64,000 bases of DNA from an uncultured Lachnospiraceae bacterium (GCA_900316665.1 ONDV01000004.1:49344-113343), one strand, 5' to 3'; positions 1 to 8,433 are shown, counted from the stretch's first letter. The notes: generated from the sequence alone by a model not told the origin. Program-made: numbers and translations.

Positions 1-704
1 GCCTTTGAAAAACCGTTGATATAGACAGTCCTGTCTCTCATTCCCGGAAGCGATGCAATAGATACATGCTTCTCCTTATATGTAAGTTCCGAGTAAATCT
101 CGTCAGTCAGCACGAAAAGATCGTGACGTTCAACCACCTCAGCTATCGCCTCAAGATCTTCCTTTTCCATGATTGCGCCCGTAGGATTATTAGGATAAGG
201 AAGAATAAGAACCTTACTCTTCGGAGTAATTGCATTTTCCAGTTCCTCAGCCGTCAGCCGGAATTCATCCTCTTCCTTCAGATCAATAGTAACAGGCACT
301 CCGTCAGCAAGAATCGTGCACGGCTCGTAAGACACATAACTCGGCTGAGGAATTATCACCTCGTCGCCGGGATCCAGCATTGCTCGAAGCGCAACATCTA
401 TAGCCTCGGATCCTCCTACCGTGATCATCATCTCAGACTTCGGGCTGTAGACAAGACCGTATTTTCTCTCAAGCCATTCAGAGATACCCACCTTCAGCTC
501 CATGAGTCCGGAATTTGAAGTATAAAAAGTACGTCCCTGCTCAAGTGAATAAATAGCCTCGTCTCTTATTCTCCAGGGAGTATCAAAGTCCGGCTCACCC
601 ACTCCGAGAGAGATGGCGTCGTCCATCTCATTTACAATATCGAAAAATTTTCTGATGCCGGACGGCTTTATCTTTGTAATGGTATGATTAACTATGTCTC
701 TCAT
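1..704 (-). CDS. PLP-dependent aminotransferase class I/II (3' end outside window)
   Basis: Only the N-terminal 234 or so residues are inside the window; the gene runs off the left edge. Reading the minus strand from the ATG at 704, I see a fold-type I aminotransferase: the SLGVGEPDFDTPWRI start, the TVGGSEAIDVALRA cofactor loop, the LPYPNNPTGA motif, the LTDEIYSEL motif (Asp that pairs with the pyridine nitrogen), and NGFSKA at the very edge, where Lys is the expected Schiff-base residue. Its ATG overlaps the stop of the Lrp-type regulator (ATGA), so the two are one transcript and the regulator probably controls it. Substrate (alanine, aspartate or aromatic) cannot be decided. Confidence 0.93.
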   Translation of the reverse strand, partial: MRDIVNHTITKIKPSGIRKFFDIVNEMDDAISLGVGEPDFDTPWRIRDEAIYSLEQGRTFYTSNSGLMELKVGISEWLERKYGLVYSPKSEMMITVGGSEAIDVALRAMLDPGDEVIIPQPSYVSYEPCTILADGVPVTIDLKEEDEFRLTAEELENAITPKSKVLILPYPNNPTGAIMEKEDLEAIAEVVERHDLFVLTDEIYSELTYKEKHVSIASLPGMRDRTVYINGFSK

Positions 705-1192
705 ATTGACATTTTTATCCTTTCGTCTTTCGGAGACTCTGCCATTATCGTTCCCTGTTCCTTATAATTCTTCAGAATGAAGTTCGTCTTGGTGGAGAGA
801 ACCGAATCAAGCGGAGACAGTTTCTGGGAAACGAACTCTGCTATCTCGCGGAGAGTCCTGCCTTCTATAATGACCATAAAGTCAAAACCTCCTGAAATAA
901 GATATACTGATGATACTTCCGGAAAATTATAGATTCTCTCGGCTATCTTATCAAATCCCATTCCTCTCTGCGGAGTAACTCTTACCTCGATCATGGCCTT
1001 GGCCTTTTCGATTCCGGCCTTCTCCCAGTTGATCAGAGTATGATATCCTGCGATTATATGTCTGGCTCGCATATCTTCAATGGCGTTCATGACGGCCGCC
1101 TCATCCTCTCCGAGGATCACTGAGAGATCTTTCAGATCTATCCTGGAATTTTTCTCGATATACGACAGTATCTTTTCCTGTATTTCCTGCAT
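701..1192 (-). CDS. Lrp/AsnC family transcriptional regulator
   Basis: 163 residues, the usual length for the family. The N-terminal 60 residues form the winged helix-turn-helix (EKILSYIEKNSRIDLKDLSVILGEDEAAVMNAI), followed by the RAM/AsnC ligand-binding domain (GFDKIAERIYNFPEVSSVYLISGGFDFMV). It is 4 bp overlapped with the downstream aminotransferase, which points to an amino-acid-responsive regulator acting on its own operon. The stretch 1193-1242 upstream is short and holds no obvious operator that I can define. Ligand is unknown. Confidence 0.93.
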   Translation of the reverse strand: MQEIQEKILSYIEKNSRIDLKDLSVILGEDEAAVMNAIEDMRARHIIAGYHTLINWEKAGIEKAKAMIEVRVTPQRGMGFDKIAERIYNFPEVSSVYLISGGFDFMVIIEGRTLREIAEFVSQKLSPLDSVLSTKTNFILKNYKEQGTIMAESPKDERIKMSI

Positions 1193-1242
1193 TGTTTCCC
1201 TCCGGATATAAATTAACAGTTATTACTATGATACGCCACCTG

Positions 1243-1782
1243 TCAATAGACAGACTTTATATAACCATATGGATCGTCATAATGGAGCGGCTCCATGCAT
1301 CTCCTGTCACCGTCCATGTCAAAAAAAGCGCCCCTCCCGTCAGCAGTACGGCCTATTATCACAGGGACTGCCGGATTTTTAAAAAAAGCAACAGGAACTT
1401 TTTCCGGGTCATTTGAAATGCATATATATACCCCGGTCGAATCCATGCGATAGGGATTTAGCCCAAATAATTCGCAAAGTTCTACTGTCTCCTGCCTTAT
1501 CGGGATAGAAAAAAGATCAACTACGATCTTTTCTCCATACTCGACGGATAAATTGTAAAAAAGATTTTCAAGCCCGCCGGATCCCGCTGCAAAAAACTCT
1601 CCGGAATCCGGAAAAATCGATTCCGTCTCTGTTTCTTTCAGATATTTTTCAGCGGATTCTATCAGATGATCCGAAAAGCAGCATGAAAAATCAGATCGTA
1701 TAAGCGATTCGTTTTCCAGAGCCATCCTGTATGTCCCGAAAGCACCGGCAAAGCCTGTCATATAAATATACTTACTGTCCAT
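1243..1782 (-). CDS. Protein resembling the C-terminal domain of AIR synthase/HypE family
   Basis: 179 residues. The stretch ETVELCELFGLNPYRMDSTG followed by VYICISNDPEKV and a late VIIGRTADGRG resembles the C-terminal half of AIR synthase-related proteins such as HypE, where the pattern is ALCExxGIDPxxxxxxG and GxI. The N-terminal ATP-binding half of that family is absent, so this is either a stand-alone C-domain or a diverged protein of unknown role. It starts 4 bp downstream of the VanW-domain gene stop and reads the same way, so the two are probably one operon. The assignment rests on pattern recognition only. Confidence 0.6.
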   Translation of the reverse strand: MDSKYIYMTGFAGAFGTYRMALENESLIRSDFSCCFSDHLIESAEKYLKETETESIFPDSGEFFAAGSGGLENLFYNLSVEYGEKIVVDLFSIPIRQETVELCELFGLNPYRMDSTGVYICISNDPEKVPVAFFKNPAVPVIIGRTADGRGAFFDMDGDRRCMEPLHYDDPYGYIKSVY

Positions 1783-1786
1783 TTCC

Positions 1787-3529
1787 TTATGAACCCGTGC
1801 TGCCTGAAGCGGTATTTCCGGCAGCCTGACTGCCGGTCTGATTATTGTTGGTCTGGGATCCGTTTTCGGAATGTGACTGCCCTGATCCTGACTGACCGGT
1901 TCCCGGCTGGTTAGTTTCTGACTGATTTAAGTCTGACGGTTTTGAGCCTGACTGACCTGAACCGTTATTTTGAGCAGTTCCGGAATTATTAGCCTGTGCT
2001 GCCGGATTTGTCTGACCGGATGACGCTGTTCCCGCGTTTGCAGTGCTGCTGTCTGATGAATTATTTCCGGTATTCTTTGCAGCGGCCTCTATAGCTGCCC
2101 TGTCACCTGATGCTATAGCTGATGAAATGGCGGCTGAAACAGCAGAATCAGCTGATGCAGTGCCGACGGAAAAATTAGCCGGCGCCATCTGATAGGAGCT
2201 TCTGTTTTGGATCTTCCTTGATACTTCCTTGCCGTCTATTTTTACTATCTTTATTAATCTGGCTTTATATCCCTTGGTTCCTGATGACGTCTTTACTATC
2301 TGACCTGCCGGAAGAGACGGATCAGCCGTAAACGTCTCTTTTATCGGTATCTCCTCCAGGGTCTCGGACTGGAATTCAACTGTCCGGTTTTTTTGTCTTG
2401 TATCTTTCCCGTATACATTCACCGTGATGGTCGCGCCGTTTGTCAGATATTCCAGGTATACAGGGTATTTTGTCGTATTCTTGAAGACAAAGTCCTTCAA
2501 AGCCTTAGAACCGTCATCAGCACCCGCGATTGCGGCGTCAAAGGAAAGATCTACATAATGCACCACCATGGAATGGGCGGCTCTGTTTTCTATGCCCAGC
2601 TCTGCTTTCAAAACAGCGTCATAAGTGGTCGTCGCCACCTGGCATACACCGCCTCCCTCAGCCTGGACGACCTCTCCGTTAAGATAGGCCCCGGCTGCCA
2701 TATAGCCGTTCTCAGCCTTCATTGGAGATATGGTCTTGTAGACAGAAAGCTCGTCTCCGGGATATAATACATGACCGTTCAGAAGTGACGCCGCCCGCTC
2801 TATATTTACATGACGGGCTTCGCCGGGAGCAGAATAATCCGTAGAAGCGGTACCCATAAGATCCTTTACCTGCATGAGTTCTTCCTTTGATCCCCTCGGC
2901 AGGGACTTTTTCACCGGAATCTCTATCTCGGCATTCTTTCCATCCCATTTGTCTAAGATGAAAGAATCTATTTTCTTTACAGCCTTCTCTGTGTCAATGG
3001 CTGTGCCTGCCTCGCCCTCCACAAAGACAAATTTACCGTTTTCTCTCTTCAGACCATTATCCCTCGCCGCTGTAACAAGTGACGAGCACTTGTTTTCAAG
3101 ACAGGAAACAAGCTTCTCTCTGTCAATGTCAGGCGTGACTTCAAAATTCACTTTAGAATTCTGTCTCATGTATCTCTCCAGCGGATTGCCGCTTTTCTTG
3201 TAGTTCAAAGCCTGCCCGGCAATTTTCTTTGCATCGGCATTTAGCCCCATGTCTTTTCCGCTGATGGTTTCAGACTTTCCTTCAGCCTTCAGTGAAAAAC
3301 TCGCATTCTCATAATTTTTTATATATTTATTTATAAGCTCCTCAGCCTGTTTTTCTGTCATTCCGGAGGCATCGTTCCCCTCAATGCTGATACCTGACGG
3401 TATCTTTTCAGCGGATGTTTCTGTCTTCTTTTTCCCTGACGATGCAGAGGCGTACCGGCCCGGGAAAAATAAGATTAAAGCAGCAGCTGCTATTGCAAGA
3501 CCTGAAATATATGTTTTTATTTTTCGCAT
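1787..3529 (-). CDS. Secreted/anchored VanW-domain protein with G5-like segment
   Basis: 580 residues. An N-terminal signal or anchor (residues 8-27, hydrophobic, then a Ser/Lys-rich mature start) is followed by a peptidoglycan-binding-4-like region (GISIEGNDASGMTEKQAEELINKY) and a VanW domain at about residues 245-370 (GDELSVYKTISPM, then AEGGGVCQVATTTYDAVLKA with the typical GGGVCQ motif). A G5-like stretch follows (GQIVKTSSGTKGYKARLIK). The last 130 residues are low-complexity Ser/Asn/Gln/Gly, typical of a wall-spanning tail. ATG with AAGGAA eight bases upstream. Role in the cell envelope is inferred; VanW domains have no established enzymatic activity. Confidence 0.88.
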   Translation of the reverse strand: MRKIKTYISGLAIAAAALILFFPGRYASASSGKKKTETSAEKIPSGISIEGNDASGMTEKQAEELINKYIKNYENASFSLKAEGKSETISGKDMGLNADAKKIAGQALNYKKSGNPLERYMRQNSKVNFEVTPDIDREKLVSCLENKCSSLVTAARDNGLKRENGKFVFVEGEAGTAIDTEKAVKKIDSFILDKWDGKNAEIEIPVKKSLPRGSKEELMQVKDLMGTASTDYSAPGEARHVNIERAASLLNGHVLYPGDELSVYKTISPMKAENGYMAAGAYLNGEVVQAEGGGVCQVATTTYDAVLKAELGIENRAAHSMVVHYVDLSFDAAIAGADDGSKALKDFVFKNTTKYPVYLEYLTNGATITVNVYGKDTRQKNRTVEFQSETLEEIPIKETFTADPSLPAGQIVKTSSGTKGYKARLIKIVKIDGKEVSRKIQNRSSYQMAPANFSVGTASADSAVSAAISSAIASGDRAAIEAAAKNTGNNSSDSSTANAGTASSGQTNPAAQANNSGTAQNNGSGQSGSKPSDLNQSETNQPGTGQSGSGQSHSENGSQTNNNQTGSQAAGNTASGSTGS

Positions 3530-3663
3530 TTTATTCCTTCTTATTTATTTGCGGACTTTCGACACCCATTTCTCTGATATCGCATTAAACCTGAAAAGAC
3601 TTTTTGCTTCATGCATATAATCGCATTCTTTGACACTGTAATTGTATCGTATTATTATATGAT

Positions 3664-3690
3664 GTGGGTGTCAGAAGTACCTTTCGACAC
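3664..3690. repeat. Imperfect palindromic repeat, copy 1
   Basis: The stretch reads GTGGGTGTC, then AGAAGTACCTTTC, then GACAC: a short hairpin with GTGTC/GACAC arms. A degenerate copy with the same core (AAGTACCTTTCG) lies at 31731-31759. Both are intergenic. Similar palindromes are, from memory, frequent in Lachnospiraceae genomes, but I cannot check that here. Confidence 0.5.
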
Positions 3691-3738
3691 TTCAATATGT
3701 ACGAAACTGTACAAGTGAAAAATATCTCCAGCTGCGTC

Positions 3739-3837
3739 TCATGTCATGCTGAAAAGAAGCATGGTCACGACCATCGCGATTATCAGCACCAGAGATATGA
3801 TTCCAAAAATCCGTCTTGTTTTCTTATTATTATACAT
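3739..3837 (-). CDS. Small single-pass membrane protein, 32 residues
   Basis: ATG at 3837 to TGA at 3739, too short for a normal ORF cut-off. The peptide has a basic head (MYNNKKTRR) followed by an uninterrupted hydrophobic segment of about 22 residues (IFGIISLVLIIAMVVTMLLF) and a three-residue tail, the layout of a genuine membrane micro-protein. AAGGG lies about seven bases upstream. It sits in the gap between the VanW gene (same strand) and a divergent membrane protein gene. Function unknown; no family recognised. Confidence 0.55.
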   Translation of the reverse strand: MYNNKKTRRIFGIISLVLIIAMVVTMLLFSMT

Positions 3838-3864
3838 AACTTACCCTTATGGATGGTGATTGAT

Positions 3865-4524
3865 ATGTTGCCTTGTCTTATGGCTGTAATAACATTTGTA
3901 CTCATACTTGCCGCGCGCATCTCATATCTTAAAAAGCGTGAAGCGGAAGACAAACGTGCCTTCTGGGAGAGGGAGCGCGAGGCCGATAAGGCACCGACGC
4001 GTGATATCACAGACCTTCCATATATTAACATTCCAATTGACAAATTTCCACTTGATAAGGCTGAAAATGAAGAAGAGCTTTCCGCTGTAAAAAAGATCCG
4101 CGAGCTGACGGGTAATGGAATTTTGAACCTGAGCGATTACACGAACACGGACTTGAAGCTTATGTACGGTCCAAAAAATCTCGACAGACTAAAGGCCTGC
4201 GATGAAAATTTCCTGACTATGGAAAAAAATCTTCTGACCCTGAGTGATGCCAGAATTGCTGCCGGAGATTTCAAAAACGCGCTTATATACCTTGAATTTC
4301 TCTCAGCGTGCCGGTCAGACTTAAGCTCGGTATATATCGATTCCGGCACCTGTCTCCGCGAGCTTCGGATGCCTGGAAAGATAAGGATCCTTATGGAATA
4401 TGTGCCATCGCTTCATCTGACTCTTGAAAGCAAGGTACTTAAAAGTCTTGAAGCAGATCTTGTTGCCATCGGGGAAGAGAATATAGTTGTCTCAGACCAG
4501 TCAGGCAGTGAAATACATCGATGA
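3865..4524 (+). CDS. Conserved-looking single-pass membrane protein of unknown function
   Basis: The open frame extends back to 3664, but the best start is the ATG at 3865, with GGTGA five bases before it; 3853 is the alternative. The 219-residue protein opens with a transmembrane segment (LPCLMAVITFVLILAARISYL), then a charged linker (KKREAEDKRAFWEREREADK) and a soluble helical domain of about 170 residues with a Leu-rich middle (NLLTLSDARIAAGDFKNALIYLEFLSACR), which could be a TPR-like repeat. Its last codons and stop lie in a 40-bp tandem duplication. I recognise no family. Confidence 0.7.
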   Translation: MLPCLMAVITFVLILAARISYLKKREAEDKRAFWEREREADKAPTRDITDLPYINIPIDKFPLDKAENEEELSAVKKIRELTGNGILNLSDYTNTDLKLMYGPKNLDRLKACDENFLTMEKNLLTLSDARIAAGDFKNALIYLEFLSACRSDLSSVYIDSGTCLRELRMPGKIRILMEYVPSLHLTLESKVLKSLEADLVAIGEENIVVSDQSGSEIHR

Positions 4525-4587
4525 AACCAGCTAAGACCGGTCAGGCAGTGAATACATCGATGAAACCAGCTAAGACCGGTCAGGCAG
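4501..4587. repeat. Tandem duplication, 40 bp + 39 bp + 8 bp
   Basis: Unit 1 is 4501-4540, unit 2 is 4541-4579 and a partial third is 4580-4587, all beginning TCAGGCAG and ending GACCGG. Unit 2 differs from unit 1 by loss of one A in GAAATAC. The stop codon of the plus-strand membrane protein gene (TGA at 4522-4524) lies in unit 1, so the duplication has remodelled the 3' end of that gene or arose beside it. Confidence 0.9.
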
Positions 4588-4604
4588 AAAAAAATGCAGT
4601 TGTC

Positions 4605-4901
4605 TCAAAAAAGTCCTGCAATAAAGACGACCATGCAGCAGATAATGGCAGTCAGAAAGAGGTTTCCTGAAAACCATGCTGTGGCCACTCCGGCAGCCAG
4701 AGCAATAGCGCCGGCAAGCGGATTGGATGTGGCGCCGAGGATAGCCGGAAATGTCATCACAGCAAGCGTCACGTAAGGTACATAATATAGAAATGATTTG
4801 AAGAATCTGTTCCTTACAGGACGGCGAAGGAGCAGAAAGGGGAAAAGCCTTACGGCATATACCGTAAGCGCCATTATCGCTATAGAAAGATATATTTTCA
4901 A
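4605..4901 (-). CDS. azlD: AzlD-family branched-chain amino acid exporter small subunit
   Basis: 98 residues with three to four hydrophobic segments and the AzlD hallmark VRLFPFLLL near the N-terminus, then VPYVTLAVMTFPAIL. AzlD works with AzlC to export branched-chain amino acids or analogues. Translation starts at a TTG (4901-4899); the strong GGAGGAG site six bases upstream is made of the last codons of azlC, so the two are translationally coupled (3-bp gap). The gene ends just before the tandem repeat that closes the opposite-strand gene. Confidence 0.9.
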   Translation of the reverse strand: MKIYLSIAIMALTVYAVRLFPFLLLRRPVRNRFFKSFLYYVPYVTLAVMTFPAILGATSNPLAGAIALAAGVATAWFSGNLFLTAIICCMVVFIAGLF

Positions 4902-4904
4902 TTT

Positions 4905-5621
4905 CTACTCCTCCACTCTGACTGGTTTTATTATTGAAGCTATTCCCGCTATCAGCACTGTCAGTATTATCACACGAAAACCTGACGATATCTTCGACAG
5001 AATGGGTACACAGGCAAAGAGTGCGCTTGCTGCCATAGACAAGACTACCAGCGCCAGTATGAAATGATTCTTTCTGGACGGCGGAATGATTATTGCCAGA
5101 AACATACCGTACATAGCCACTCCCATTGCGCCAGAAATGACAGGCGGCAGGATATTTCCAAGCATTACCCCAAGAACCGTTCCCAGACACCAGCCTGACA
5201 CAGAGATAAGGGTAATGCCATAGGTATAAAATGGGCATAGCTTGCCGGTAACCGCCGACGACAGACCGAATATCTCATCAGTCACGCAGTATGACAGAAA
5301 AAATCTGTGCGCCGGTTTTGTATCTTCAGAAAGTTTCTGAGACATACTCATGCTCATCAGCATATAGCGCATATTCACAATAAAAGTGGTGCCAATCATC
5401 TCAAGGATCCCTGCTGACGAGCCTATGAGACTTATTGCCGCAAATTCCCCTGCCGACGCCACCATTGTAGCTGACATCAGAAATGACTGCATGGCATTCA
5501 GTCCCGTGTTTCTCGCCGCTATTCCGAGAGCAAAACTCACGGCAAAATATCCCAGGCAGATGGGGATGCCGTTCTTTAATCCCAGAAGAAACCATGACAG
5601 GCTGCTTTTTTTATTTTCCAT
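4905..5621 (-). CDS. azlC: AzlC-family branched-chain amino acid permease
   Basis: About 238 residues, polytopic, with the AzlC signature near the N-terminus (GIPICLGYFAVSFALGIAARNTGLNAMQSFLMSATMVASAGEFAA) and NMRYMLMSMSMSQ. The frame is open to a TTG at 5633, but that codon lies in the T-tract of the preceding terminator; the ATG at 5621 is the better start. Paired with AzlD downstream. Because a terminator separates it from the CoA-transferase gene, it is expressed either by read-through or from a promoter I could not identify. Confidence 0.9.
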   Translation of the reverse strand: MENKKSSLSWFLLGLKNGIPICLGYFAVSFALGIAARNTGLNAMQSFLMSATMVASAGEFAAISLIGSSAGILEMIGTTFIVNMRYMLMSMSMSQKLSEDTKPAHRFFLSYCVTDEIFGLSSAVTGKLCPFYTYGITLISVSGWCLGTVLGVMLGNILPPVISGAMGVAMYGMFLAIIIPPSRKNHFILALVVLSMAASALFACVPILSKISSGFRVIILTVLIAGIASIIKPVRVEE

Positions 5622-5631
5622 ATCTTTATCC

Positions 5632-5661
5632 AAAAAAATCCCGCGGGTCTTTCCGCGGGTA
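5632..5661 (-). terminator. Intrinsic terminator after the CoA-transferase gene
   Basis: On the minus strand CCCGCGG and CCGCGGG pair (7 bp, 6-base loop) and are followed by ATTTTTTT. It lies directly behind the CoA-transferase stop and immediately before azlC. Confidence 0.8.
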
Positions 5662-5666
5662 ATTAA

Positions 5667-7010
5667 TCATCTCTTATTAGATCTTCTCCATATTCCCATC
5701 TTTTCAGCTGATTCAATCAGCTGGTCGCGGAATTCCGGATGGGCAACCGATATTATCTTTTCAGCCCGCTGCCATGCCGTGGTACCTTTCAGATTTACCA
5801 TTCCGTACTCAGTGCAGAGATACTGAAGGCAGGGACGTGTATCTGTGACGACCGTTCCCGGTGCCAGCGTAGGCAGGATTCTTGACTCCATGGTACCGTC
5901 TTTCTTCTGATGGGTGGAGCTCATGCATATGAATGATTTGCCGCCGTGGCTTCTGTAGGCGCCGAGCACGAAATCCAGCTGTCCGCCGGGACCAGAGATC
6001 TGGCGGATGCCGGCAGATTCGGAATTTAGCTGACCGAAGAGATCAATATCTATGGCATTATTTATAGACATGAAATTATCCAGCTTTTCGATAGTCTCGA
6101 TAGCATTTACATAATCAACCGGCGCGCTCATGATCTCGGGATTATTATTTATATAATCATACATCTTCTTCGTACCGCAGCCGAACGCGAAGACCTGGCG
6201 TCCTTTATCTATGTTCTTGTGCTGTCCGGTGATCTTTCCGGCCCTCGCCAGATCAACAAAGGCATCGACATACATTTCGGTATGAACTCCCAGATCCTTA
6301 AGGTCAGATTCGGCAATAAGAGATCCGACCGCATTCGGCATACCGCCGATGCCCAGCTGGAGGCAGGCACCATCCGGAATCTCATCGACGATCATCCTGG
6401 CAACCTTTTTCTCTATCTCGGTCGGTTCTCCGGCAGAAGCCATCTCTCCTATTGGAGGATTGTCTCCTTCTATAATATAATCGACATCGGAGATATGGAT
6501 GTCAGACTGAAATCCTCCAAGTACACGCGGCATGTTTTTATTTACTTCGACAATCACCTTGTCGGCTGTCTCGCATACTGCAGCCATGTGGGAAGCATTC
6601 GGTCCGAAATTGAAGTATCCATGCTCGTCCATCGGAGCCACCTGAAATACCGCTATGTCTACGTGGCGGATATTCTCCCTGTAATAGCGCGGAAGTTCTG
6701 AATAACGAAGGGCTGACAAAAATCCGCAGCCCCTTTTATTATATTTTCTCTCTATTCCTGTCATGTGCCAGCTGTTCCATGTGAAATGTTCGCCGGCATC
6801 CTCTCTCTCCATGATATGAAGCGGATTTACCAGTATTCCGCCTCTGATATTTATATCGTGAAGTTCATCGGTTCTCTTTGCCAGAGCCCTGTCAAAAGCC
6901 TCTGTTGTAGCATTGCACCAGCCGTAATCAAGCCACATCCCGTCTTTAACAAACGATGCAGCCTCATCAGCCGTGATAAGTTTTTTCGCATAATCCTCTT
7001 CGAAACCCAT
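5667..7010 (-). CDS. but: Butyryl-CoA:acetate CoA-transferase-like acyl-CoA transferase
   Basis: 447 residues, matching the length of the Cat1/But/AbfT family. Recognisable blocks are [24 protein letters not shown] [66 protein letters not shown] (Glu equivalent to the covalent catalytic Glu of 4-hydroxybutyrate CoA-transferase) and [25 protein letters not shown]. It would move CoA from butyryl-CoA to acetate in the final step of butyrate formation; a 4-hydroxybutyrate or propionate preference cannot be excluded. The frame opens at 7025, but AGGAGG five bases before the ATG at 7010 decides the start. It has its own terminator and is a single-gene unit. Confidence 0.85.
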   Translation of the reverse strand: MGFEEDYAKKLITADEAASFVKDGMWLDYGWCNATTEAFDRALAKRTDELHDINIRGGILVNPLHIMEREDAGEHFTWNSWHMTGIERKYNKRGCGFLSALRYSELPRYYRENIRHVDIAVFQVAPMDEHGYFNFGPNASHMAAVCETADKVIVEVNKNMPRVLGGFQSDIHISDVDYIIEGDNPPIGEMASAGEPTEIEKKVARMIVDEIPDGACLQLGIGGMPNAVGSLIAESDLKDLGVHTEMYVDAFVDLARAGKITGQHKNIDKGRQVFAFGCGTKKMYDYINNNPEIMSAPVDYVNAIETIEKLDNFMSINNAIDIDLFGQLNSESAGIRQISGPGGQLDFVLGAYRSHGGKSFICMSSTHQKKDGTMESRILPTLAPGTVVTDTRPCLQYLCTEYGMVNLKGTTAWQRAEKIISVAHPEFRDQLIESAEKMGIWRRSNKR

Positions 7011-7164
7011 GTCCGCCTCCTGCATAAAAGATTGATTGTGAAATAATCTACAAACTATTCATGATTTTATCATTACAGAGCTTTGTTTTCAACTCAGGTG
7101 ATCGTCAAAAACTTTCCACTATGAGACTTGTTATTTTCCTCACTTTATAGCGGGATTTTCAGAC

Positions 7165-7192
7165 AAAAAAAGACCGCGCAGTCCGCGCGGCC
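7165..7192 (-). terminator. Intrinsic terminator downstream of rubrerythrin
   Basis: Minus-strand GC-rich stem (CCGCGC with GCGCGG around a 3-base loop, extended by G-T pairs) followed by TCTTTTTTT. It is 212 bp after the rubrerythrin stop; the dispersed repeat element lies between, so the repeat is in the 3' UTR. Confidence 0.75.
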
Positions 7193-7208
7193 TTTTCCTA
7201 TTATCTAT

Positions 7209-7395
7209 TAAAACTTCCCACATCCATTGTTCATCTTTGTTGCAAGGATTCATGGAAGCCATGAGATGCACAGATGGTGGCGAACATTGTGTTTTTCGTT
7301 GTGAGCGAGCACGCTAGCTGCGGCTCGATTGACATCCGTTCAAGCAGAAATGCTTCCTTAAACGAAGACTCTCATTATCAATGTGGGAAGTTTTA
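7209..7395. repeat. Dispersed repeat with 15-bp terminal inverted repeats, copy A (187 bp)
   Basis: Ends are TAAAACTTCCCACAT at 7209-7223 and its exact reverse complement at 7381-7395. The internal segment 7239-7327 is 88/89 identical to 63837-63925. The element begins nine bases after the rubrerythrin stop. It holds no open frame worth calling and carries several small hairpins (TCATGG-AAG-CCATGA; GAGC...GCTC). The TA at each outer end would fit a TA target duplication. Confidence 0.88.
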
Positions 7396-7403
7396 GTTTT
7401 CTA

Positions 7404-7952
7404 TTATTTCTCGAAATATCTCTTGTAGAGACCTGCAAATCCCTTACCATGGCGGGCTTCGTCGCGTGCCATTTCGTGGATCGCGTCATGAAGAGCATCG
7501 TAATTTCTCTCCTTGCAGAGCTTTGCAAGCTTGGTCTTTCCTGCTGTAGCGCCATTCTCAGCTTCAGCTCTTACCTTCAGGTTCTGTGCTGTAGAATCTG
7601 TCACTACCTCGCCAAGCATCTCAGCGTACTTAGCTGCATGAACAGCCTCTTCATTTGCGACCTTCTCAAAATAAAGTCCAACTTCAGGATAGCCCTCTCT
7701 CATTGCAGCGCGGCTCATAGCGAGATACATTCCAACCTCTGAGCACTCACCCTGAAATTCTGCGCGAAGGCTTTCCTTTATGTCATCCTCTACGGAAGCT
7801 GCTACTCCGATGACATGCTCTGACGCCCATGTCATCTCTCCCTCGTCCTGCTTTGCAAATTTAGATGCAGGTGCGTGGCATACCGGACATTCCTTCGGCG
7901 GTTCTTCGCCCTCATATACATAACCACATACCTGACATACCCATTTTGCCAT
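7404..7952 (-). CDS. rbr: Reverse rubrerythrin (rubredoxin domain first)
   Basis: 182 residues from the ATG at 7952, which has AGGAGG eight bases upstream; the longer open frame to 8030 is not preferred. An N-terminal rubredoxin domain (WVCQVCGYVYEGEEPPKECPVCHAPASKF, two CxxC knuckles) is followed by a ferritin-like di-iron domain (ESLRAEFQGECSEVGMYLAMSRAA, GLYFEKVANEEAVHAAKYAEML, HEMARDEARHGKGF) carrying the ExxH motifs. This domain order is the clostridial reverse rubrerythrin, an NAD(P)H-linked peroxide and oxygen reductase in anaerobes. It follows the PerR-like gene by about 100 bp and is its likely target. Confidence 0.92.
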   Translation of the reverse strand: MAKWVCQVCGYVYEGEEPPKECPVCHAPASKFAKQDEGEMTWASEHVIGVAASVEDDIKESLRAEFQGECSEVGMYLAMSRAAMREGYPEVGLYFEKVANEEAVHAAKYAEMLGEVVTDSTAQNLKVRAEAENGATAGKTKLAKLCKERNYDALHDAIHEMARDEARHGKGFAGLYKRYFEK

Positions 7953-8053
7953 AATTTTTCCTCCTGTTCTGCGGTAATCCGCTGTCAACCAAATTTCTAA
8001 TATCTGCGCAGTATGCGCTGCTTTTATCATCCAAAGATGAAATTGCCAAAATT

Positions 8054-8419
8054 TTACTTTATGCCCTTTTCCTGACAGTCACGGCATATGCCCTCGACTA
8101 TGATATTCTTTACTTCAAATCCGTCACGAAGGAGCAGATTATTTCCGTCAAGCATAAGATCGTCGATACTGCCGCAGCTCCTGCAGCAGAAATGCATATG
8201 TGGCTCGCTTGTGCCGTCAAAATGCCATGTGTCATTTTCCTCGAAGGCAAGTATGTCTCCTGTATCGCTCAGGTCTCTTAAGTTTCTGTATACCGTACCG
8301 AGCGAAATATTCGGGATCTCCTCTCTGACGGAATCGTAAACCATCTCTGCTGTCGGATGATCGCATCTGGCCTTCAGGTTTTCAAGAATTGTGCTTCTCT
8401 GTTTTGTATTTCTCTTCAT
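8054..8419 (-). CDS. perR: Fur-family peroxide-responsive regulator (PerR-like)
   Basis: 121 residues. The winged-helix half contains HPTAEMVYDSVREEIPNISLGTVYRNL, in which the His of HPTA matches a PerR metal ligand. The dimerisation half has FDGTSEPHMHFCCRSCG and SIDD; Asp, HxH and the second Asp match the PerR regulatory metal site, where Asp rather than Glu is the PerR marker. CxxC pairs (CRSC, CRDC) form the structural zinc site. Start ATG 8419 with GAGGT. A perfect 19-bp palindrome lies across its own promoter start region, implying autoregulation, and rubrerythrin is next downstream. Confidence 0.88.
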   Translation of the reverse strand: MKRNTKQRSTILENLKARCDHPTAEMVYDSVREEIPNISLGTVYRNLRDLSDTGDILAFEENDTWHFDGTSEPHMHFCCRSCGSIDDLMLDGNNLLLRDGFEVKNIIVEGICRDCQEKGIK

Positions 8420-8433
8420 ATCGTTTACCTCTA

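Noticed and set aside
66..518. 150-residue open frame on the plus strand at the left edge
   Set aside because: It is antisense to the edge-truncated aminotransferase, whose motifs are clear on the minus strand.
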